NCBI GenBank assembly: GCA_900768535.1
Contig: CAAGDE010000155.1
Span: 1-19,943, forward strand
From: Clostridia bacterium
GTDB taxonomy: Bacteria > Bacillota > Clostridia > Oscillospirales > CAG-272
Direction: 5' to 3'
DNA: 19,943 nucleotides
Below are positions 16,219 to 19,943 of the stretch, piece by piece. The position numbers were made by a program, and so were the translations under genes. The first letter of the stretch is position 1; each line of letters begins with the position of its first letter. The notes beneath the pieces were generated by a model. The model was not told where the DNA came from, did not search any database, and saw only the letters and a list, made by a program, of their open reading frames with translations.

Positions 16219-16250
16219 CCAAAGGAACTTCTTGGAAGAAGTTCCTTTGG
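16219..16250. repeat. 32-bp near-perfect palindrome between binding-protein and LamG genes
   Basis: Bases 16219-16233 and 16236-16250 are perfect 15-bp reverse complements around a 2-base centre. It is not followed by a U tract on either strand, so it is not a standard terminator. In the mRNA it could protect the upstream binding-protein message from 3' decay or lower downstream expression, a known role of hairpins after binding-protein genes. A dispersed repeat or DNA-binding site is the alternative. Confidence 0.8.
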
Positions 16251-16312
16251 AATCTTCAAGAACTTTTACTGAGCCTTCGGACTTTAGGGGGGGTGCGTTT
16301 TTGGGGTGCGGG

Positions 16313-17758
16313 TCAGTTTCCGCCGGTCAGCAGTTTATTGATGGCGTCAGTGACCTTGGGGAGATTTTTTCTTGCCTCGGTCAGGTAGGCGGCGGTGTTT
16401 CCGGTGCGGATGGTCTCGGAGATGAGGGTGCGGGACTGTCCGAAGTCGTACACCAGGTTCAGATCAAAATACAGGGTATCGAACAGCAGATCGAGCATCC
16501 GTTTGGCATCCGGGTCGGGCGCCACCTGATTCTGCAGGACCTTTTCGTACTTCACCGGGCGCACAACCTCATAGCTGAGGAAGCAGTAAGCCCCCAGCAT
16601 CAAGCCCGCAAACTGCCGGTTCTCGGCGTCCAGTCCGTAGGGAATGCTGACGCAGTAATTGGAGGATGGCCACGCGCAGGTGACATAATTCTTTTGCAGC
16701 TGATCCTTCTTCGGGAGCGGCAGGATACCGTAATCCACCCGCGAGGACGGCAGATAGTCGTTGATATATCCGGTGGAGGTATACAGGAACAGCGCCTGAT
16801 TCTGCGTGAAGATATCCGCCGAGGGCTTATAGTTCCCGTAATAGGTGGTCACGCCGTCGCGGAAGATGCCGGCAAGCTCCGTGACCAGCGCCTCGTCCTC
16901 CGCGCGCGTCAGATTGCAGACCACTCTGCCCTCCCCGCTGACGGTGGAAAAGCTCCCGCCCGCGCCGGCGAACAGACCGTACAGAATCCCGTTGAAGGCG
17001 GAGATCGAGTAGATGTCCTCCTCGTTCATGCCGTCCTCGTTGACATCCACCGTCACGTCATATTCGGTGCAGTAAATCCGCATCTGCTCCAGCGTCCATT
17101 CCCCCGCGTCAACCGTTTCGTACAGCCCGCTGATGTCATGCGCCGCCGCAATCTGCTTGTTGTACGCCAGGCAGATTGCCGAATGGTAGTAGAATTCGGA
17201 ATAGGGTCCCGCGCTGATGTACAGCTTCCCGCCGAAGTTCAGCGTGGTGCGCAGGGACTGGTTCCACCAGCGGCGGTCGAGGTCCAGGTTCTCCACACTG
17301 TTCAGGTTCTGCGTATAGCCGTTTGCCGAAAGATTCATCAGCCGCATTGCCGAGGTGATGAACGCATGGTAGCCCGCCGAGCCGTCGTTGTTCGATGCGG
17401 CAATGCGCATATCCTCCACCGCCTGATTGGAGTTCTCCACCGCGCGGTAGGCAAACCGGATGCCGTAGCGATCCTCCATACGGACATCCCGCGTCCAGAG
17501 CGACTGCGCCACGAAATTCTGTGTTTTCATCGCCTTTTCGCTCGGGATATTCCCCTGAATCGTCATGATCCGGAAGGTGTCCAGGTCGCCGACGCCCCGC
17601 GGCAGGGTATCCAGGTAGTACGGCTCCCCGGTGTCTCCCGTTGCCTCCTCCGAGCTGTCCTTCGGCACATCGGGCGGGGTCTTCCCGCAGGACGCGCATC
17701 CCGCCGCAAGGGGCAGAATGCAGGCAAGCATCAGCAGCAAAGCAATCAGTTTCTTCAT
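16313..17758 (-). CDS. Sugar ABC transporter substrate-binding lipoprotein
   Basis: Extracellular solute-binding protein (481 aa) that would capture an oligosaccharide for an ABC importer. Seen: a lipoprotein signal peptide ending in LAAGC (C21), an acidic linker (to about 50), then a two-lobed carbohydrate-binding protein with VDVNEDGMNEEDIYSIS (EF-hand-like loop) and FTQNQALFLYTSTGYINDYL. The closing segment FGQSRTLISETI is in the usual late helical region. The length is normal for the family. The start was set at 17758 (ATG) because GGAG lies 6 nt upstream; a TTG at 17770 lies on the wrong side of that site. It follows the AraC gene after 18 bases, so the two are co-transcribed. No permease or ATPase gene is next to it, so the importer must be encoded elsewhere. 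Confidence 0.9.
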   Translation of the reverse strand: MKKLIALLLMLACILPLAAGCASCGKTPPDVPKDSSEEATGDTGEPYYLDTLPRGVGDLDTFRIMTIQGNIPSEKAMKTQNFVAQSLWTRDVRMEDRYGIRFAYRAVENSNQAVEDMRIAASNNDGSAGYHAFITSAMRLMNLSANGYTQNLNSVENLDLDRRWWNQSLRTTLNFGGKLYISAGPYSEFYYHSAICLAYNKQIAAAHDISGLYETVDAGEWTLEQMRIYCTEYDVTVDVNEDGMNEEDIYSISAFNGILYGLFAGAGGSFSTVSGEGRVVCNLTRAEDEALVTELAGIFRDGVTTYYGNYKPSADIFTQNQALFLYTSTGYINDYLPSSRVDYGILPLPKKDQLQKNYVTCAWPSSNYCVSIPYGLDAENRQFAGLMLGAYCFLSYEVVRPVKYEKVLQNQVAPDPDAKRMLDLLFDTLYFDLNLVYDFGQSRTLISETIRTGNTAAYLTEARKNLPKVTDAINKLLTGGN

Positions 17759-17776
17759 ATCATTCTCCAATCTCGG

Positions 17777-18655
17777 TTATTTTTCTGCACTTCTCCGCCA
17801 GGCGCCCAGCGACATTCCCTCGTGGCGCTTGAAGAAGCGGTTGAGCGTGTATTCGGACGAAAAGCCCGTCATCTGTGCCACGGTCTCCAGCGGCATCTCG
17901 CTCCGGAGCAGCCGTTTGATGTACAGCAGCTTCTCCCGGTTGATCAATTCCCCCACCGTGCTCCCGGTCTGCTCCCTGGCGAGCCGGTTGAGGTGCCGGA
18001 CGCAGAGGTGCAGATATTCCGCAACCTGCTCCGGTCGGATATTGGACTCGATGTTCTCGCGGATGAACACCCGGCATTCGTTGATGCGGCGGTCGGATTC
18101 GAACACCTTCACCTTCAGGCTCTGCTCCTCCCCCGCCGGCAGACTCAGCCGCACGAACTCAAACAGCAGCAATTCACCCAGTGCCTGAATCGCCTCCTCG
18201 GACAGCGGAAGCGCGTAGTAGGCGTATTCCATCATCAGAGAGATCAGCTCCCGCAGATGCTCCCCGCCGCGCCGGATGCGGATGTGCCCGAATTCCTCCA
18301 GCGCGCTGTCCATATACGGGCTTTTGCTTTCGATCGCGCATCCCAGCACGATCTTCTGCGTCCCCTGCTCCACGCGCTCGGTGGAGTGCAGAACCTTCGG
18401 CGGCACCACCAGGAATTCCCCCTCCCGCAGGGTCAGCTTCTCTCCCTCCACGGTGAAATCGATCTCCCCGCGGATGACATAATGGAATTCGTAGACCGCG
18501 TGCCAGAGATTCGGGGCAAGCATATTCTCAAAATCGCTATAAACCATCCGGCACCAGCTGGTTTCCATATTCATCACGGAGTTGCTGATGCGCGTGGGGT
18601 AACGGCTGAGGTTGCGGGTCGCTATCAGATGCTGCTTCGGGTTATCGGTATACAA
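17777..18655 (-). CDS. AraC/XylS-family transcriptional regulator (292 aa), operon activator
   Basis: DNA-binding activator-type protein. An N-terminal cupin-like sensory domain includes YEFHYVIRGEIDFTVEGEK and EGEFLVVPPKVLH (residues about 55-95). The C-terminal AraC domain (190-285) has two helix-turn-helix motifs: PEQVAEYLHLCVRHLNRLA and MPLETVAQMTGFSSEYTLNRF. The start is a TTG at 18655, chosen because GGAGG lies 8 nt upstream and the next in-frame ATG (residue 28) lacks a good site. It is the first gene of the operon, behind a strong promoter carrying paired direct repeats of the AraC-site type, so autoregulation is likely. A matching site at the deacetylase promoter suggests a second target. 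The ligand is unknown. Confidence 0.92.
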   Translation of the reverse strand: MYTDNPKQHLIATRNLSRYPTRISNSVMNMETSWCRMVYSDFENMLAPNLWHAVYEFHYVIRGEIDFTVEGEKLTLREGEFLVVPPKVLHSTERVEQGTQKIVLGCAIESKSPYMDSALEEFGHIRIRRGGEHLRELISLMMEYAYYALPLSEEAIQALGELLLFEFVRLSLPAGEEQSLKVKVFESDRRINECRVFIRENIESNIRPEQVAEYLHLCVRHLNRLAREQTGSTVGELINREKLLYIKRLLRSEMPLETVAQMTGFSSEYTLNRFFKRHEGMSLGAWRRSAEK

Positions 18656-18687
18656 GGTTCCGTCCTCCGTTTGATTTTGATACCCTC

Positions 18688-18716
18688 ATGATACCCGAAA
18701 AATCACGCGTTGTCAA
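18688..18716 (-). promoter_or_regulatory. Promoter of the araC-binding protein-LamG operon
   Basis: On the minus strand TTGACA (18716-18711) and TATCAT (18693-18688) are exactly 17 bp apart. The predicted start of transcription leaves a short leader of about 25 bases before the TTG start codon. Two direct repeats end 3 bp upstream of the -35 box. Confidence 0.88.
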
Positions 18717-18719
18717 GTA

Positions 18720-18754
18720 CCTTTCCGGACAAAAAACAAACCATTTCGGACAAA
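18720..18754 (-). promoter_or_regulatory. Tandem AraC-type operator, operon promoter
   Basis: On the minus strand the distal half-site TTTGTCCGAAATGG (18754-18741) and the proximal half-site TTTGTCCGGAAAGG (18733-18720) are direct repeats with start points 21 bp apart, two helical turns. That is the classic arrangement for an AraC-family activator beside -35. The distal half-site begins one base after the deacetylase stop codon. Confidence 0.7.
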
Positions 18755-19558
18755 TCAGACCAGCGGTGTCACTTTTCCGGGCGGAAGCAGGACCGGCTCA
18801 CCGTTGACCTCCAGCCACAGCTCCAGTCCGCTGGGGTTGCAGGCGGTTTTTCGGTCCACCGTCAGGGAGACGCTCCGCAGTGCCGTGATGTAGTCGTAAA
18901 TTTCAATGTTGGTGGCAAACCAGACATCGTCCATTGCGGACATCTGCTCGCAAAAGCGCTCCATGAGGTCAAAATTGCCGTCCCGCGTGAACTCAAAGCT
19001 GTGTCCCCACACATAGAACAGCGAAAACGGACGGGACGCGCGGAACGCCTCGGCTCTGCCCATCAGGTCGTTGTTGTGGTGGCAGGTCGGCTCCCAGCGC
19101 AGGAAGTCCTCCGGCAGATTGAACTGCCCGGTCGAGCGGATCGTGCGCGAATACCGGATGCCCAGCGCCCGCACGCCCGCCTCCGTCTCCGGGGTGACCG
19201 TCCCCCACGGATAGGACATTCCGCGCACGGGGTAACCGCAAAGCTCCTCCAGCCGGCGCCGGTCCTCCAGCACCTCAAACGCGAAGCTCTCCGGCGGCAG
19301 ACGCTCCAGCCACGGATGCGTGAACCCGTGCGATGCGATCTCGTGCCCGCGGTAGAGCGCCGCCACCTCGTCCCTGGCAAGGAAATTCACGCGGTCAAAA
19401 TTGGCGCTGTTGAGATGGAACGTCCCCTTCATTCCGTAGGTATTGAAGATTTCCACCAGCCTGCGATCCTCCACCCTGCCGTCATCGTAGGAAAACGTCA
19501 GCGCCCGCCGTTTTGCACCCGGATAGAAACCGAATCGGACATTCATTTCCGTCTGCAT
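18755..19558 (-). CDS. Polysaccharide deacetylase (NodB/CE4 family)
   Basis: Predicted metal-dependent carbohydrate deacetylase (267 aa) without a signal peptide, so probably cytoplasmic. Seen: the catalytic/metal motif FSYDDG (22-27; D25 and D26), the metal-binding H-x3-H in SHGFTHP (H77, H81), a SYPWG segment (115-119) in place of the usual RPPYG, and the late YVWGHSFEF motif (182-190) with the second catalytic His. It resembles a NodB subgroup that uses FSYDDG rather than TFDDG. The start was set at 19558 (ATG), 10 nt after AGGAGG; a TTG at 19564 is only 4 nt from it. It has its own promoter and operator, in the same direction as the araC operon, and no terminator is visible between them, so some read-through into araC is possible. 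Confidence 0.88.
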   Translation of the reverse strand: MQTEMNVRFGFYPGAKRRALTFSYDDGRVEDRRLVEIFNTYGMKGTFHLNSANFDRVNFLARDEVAALYRGHEIASHGFTHPWLERLPPESFAFEVLEDRRRLEELCGYPVRGMSYPWGTVTPETEAGVRALGIRYSRTIRSTGQFNLPEDFLRWEPTCHHNNDLMGRAEAFRASRPFSLFYVWGHSFEFTRDGNFDLMERFCEQMSAMDDVWFATNIEIYDYITALRSVSLTVDRKTACNPSGLELWLEVNGEPVLLPPGKVTPLV

Positions 19559-19602
19559 AGACAAACAACCTCCTTTACGGATGATTTTGTTGGTACACTT
19601 TG

Positions 19603-19631
19603 ATTATAATGCATAACTGCCCGAAAGTCAA
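19603..19631 (-). promoter_or_regulatory. Promoter of the deacetylase gene
   Basis: On the minus strand TTGACT (19631-19626) and TATAAT (19608-19603) are separated by 17 bp. The leader is about 35-40 bases. The layout is the same as at the araC operon promoter. Confidence 0.88.
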
Positions 19632-19634
19632 TTG

Positions 19635-19667
19635 CCCGTTCGGACTGCATTGGTGCCATTTCGGACA
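19635..19667 (-). promoter_or_regulatory. Tandem AraC-type operator, deacetylase promoter
   Basis: On the minus strand the distal half-site TGTCCGAAATGG (19667-19656) and proximal half-site AGTCCGAACGGG (19646-19635) start 21 bp apart. The distal half-site is identical over 12 bases to the distal half-site of the araC operon. Both operators end 3 bp before their -35 boxes. The proximal site here is more degenerate. Confidence 0.7.
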
Positions 19668-19775
19668 TCCGCCGAAAGGAGGCGGCACCGGGGCGGGAGA
19701 TTATCTTTTCCGGGGTCTGCTATTCTGTAAATGGCTATCAATGTTACCGATGTCATAAAGTTAGCGCCGTCCGCC

Positions 19776-19943
19776 CGCCCTCATCCGTCGCCTGCGGCGC
19801 CACCTTCCCCCTCGAAGGGGAAGGCTTCTGCGGCGGAACGAAGTTTTTTATGTTCTACCTCCCATCTTGCCTGCAAATCGGCGCTGTCTCTGTGTTTTAT
19901 GAACCAACCGTCGCAGCCTTCCCCCGGGTGGGGAAGGTTGCGC
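19776..19943. repeat. Dispersed inverted-repeat element, copy 2 (cut by window end)
   Basis: The left arm 19776-19826 shares a 35-base identical stretch (19776-19810) with copy 1 (4504-4538). The centre keeps the identical 25-base block (19875-19899 versus 4603-4627) in the same orientation. The right arm begins at 19915 and matches copy 1 for 24 bases before the window ends. This copy lacks the outer arms on its left side. Between the operator and the element (about 19670-19775) I see only a small CCGCC/GGCGG hairpin at 19669-19685. Confidence 0.85.

Noticed and set aside
16272..16288. A further AraC half-site (AGTCCGAAGG) before the LamG gene
   Set aside because: No partner half-site 21 bp away and no promoter beside it; most likely chance.
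16196..18691. 831-codon plus-strand open frame opposite binding protein and AraC genes
   Set aside because: It runs across two well-supported minus-strand genes and their intergenic gap, with no ribosome-binding site.

Overview
This window looks like chromosomal DNA from a high-GC, Gram-positive Clostridia-type gut bacterium, probably of the Oscillospiraceae group. That placement is an inference. It rests on Shine-Dalgarno sequences of the GGAGG type, near-consensus TTGACA-N17-TATAAT promoters, lipoprotein signal peptides, Clostridia-style surface proteins, and dispersed palindromic repeats of a kind I associate with these genomes. No rRNA, tRNA, CRISPR array, transposase or phage gene was seen. 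All genes except one AraC regulator are on the minus strand. Bases 1-152 lie beyond the end of the first gene and hold nothing I can support.

Region 1 (153-4191): a Gfo/Idh/MocA oxidoreductase diverges from an AraC-type regulator, and a GH36-like alpha-galactosidase converges on that regulator and ends in a strong hairpin terminator. Region 2 (4192-5859): a 637-base non-coding stretch contains the GH36 promoter, a rho-independent terminator and a nested inverted-repeat element of about 400 bp. It is followed by a PfkB sugar kinase with its own consensus promoter and a palindromic operator candidate over the -35 box.

Region 3 (5860-18755) is the main feature: a tightly packed, probably single transcription unit of eight genes. 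In transcription order they are an AraC regulator, a sugar-binding lipoprotein, a 980-aa triple-LamG surface protein, a 44-aa peptide, a double-LamG membrane-anchored protein, a lipoprotein with a sialidase-like (BNR/Asp-box) propeller, a second propeller protein without a signal peptide, and a lipoprotein sialate-O-acetylesterase-like SGNH esterase. The last four genes are joined by three ATGA overlaps. Region 4 (18755-19943): a NodB-type polysaccharide deacetylase, its promoter, and a second copy of the dispersed repeat, cut by the window end.

The best regulatory signal is a pair of 21-bp-spaced direct repeats (TGTCCGAAATGG-like) placed 3 bp upstream of the -35 box of both the araC operon promoter and the deacetylase promoter. 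I infer that the AraC protein encoded at 17777-18655 activates its own operon and the deacetylase as one regulon. The proteins suggest a system for acetylated, galactose- and perhaps sialic-acid-like glycans. Surface LamG modules would bind, a lipoprotein propeller and an O-acetylesterase would trim, and the binding lipoprotein would capture the product. Signal-less enzymes (second propeller, deacetylase, GH36, kinase, oxidoreductase) would finish inside the cell. The actual substrate cannot be read from the sequence.
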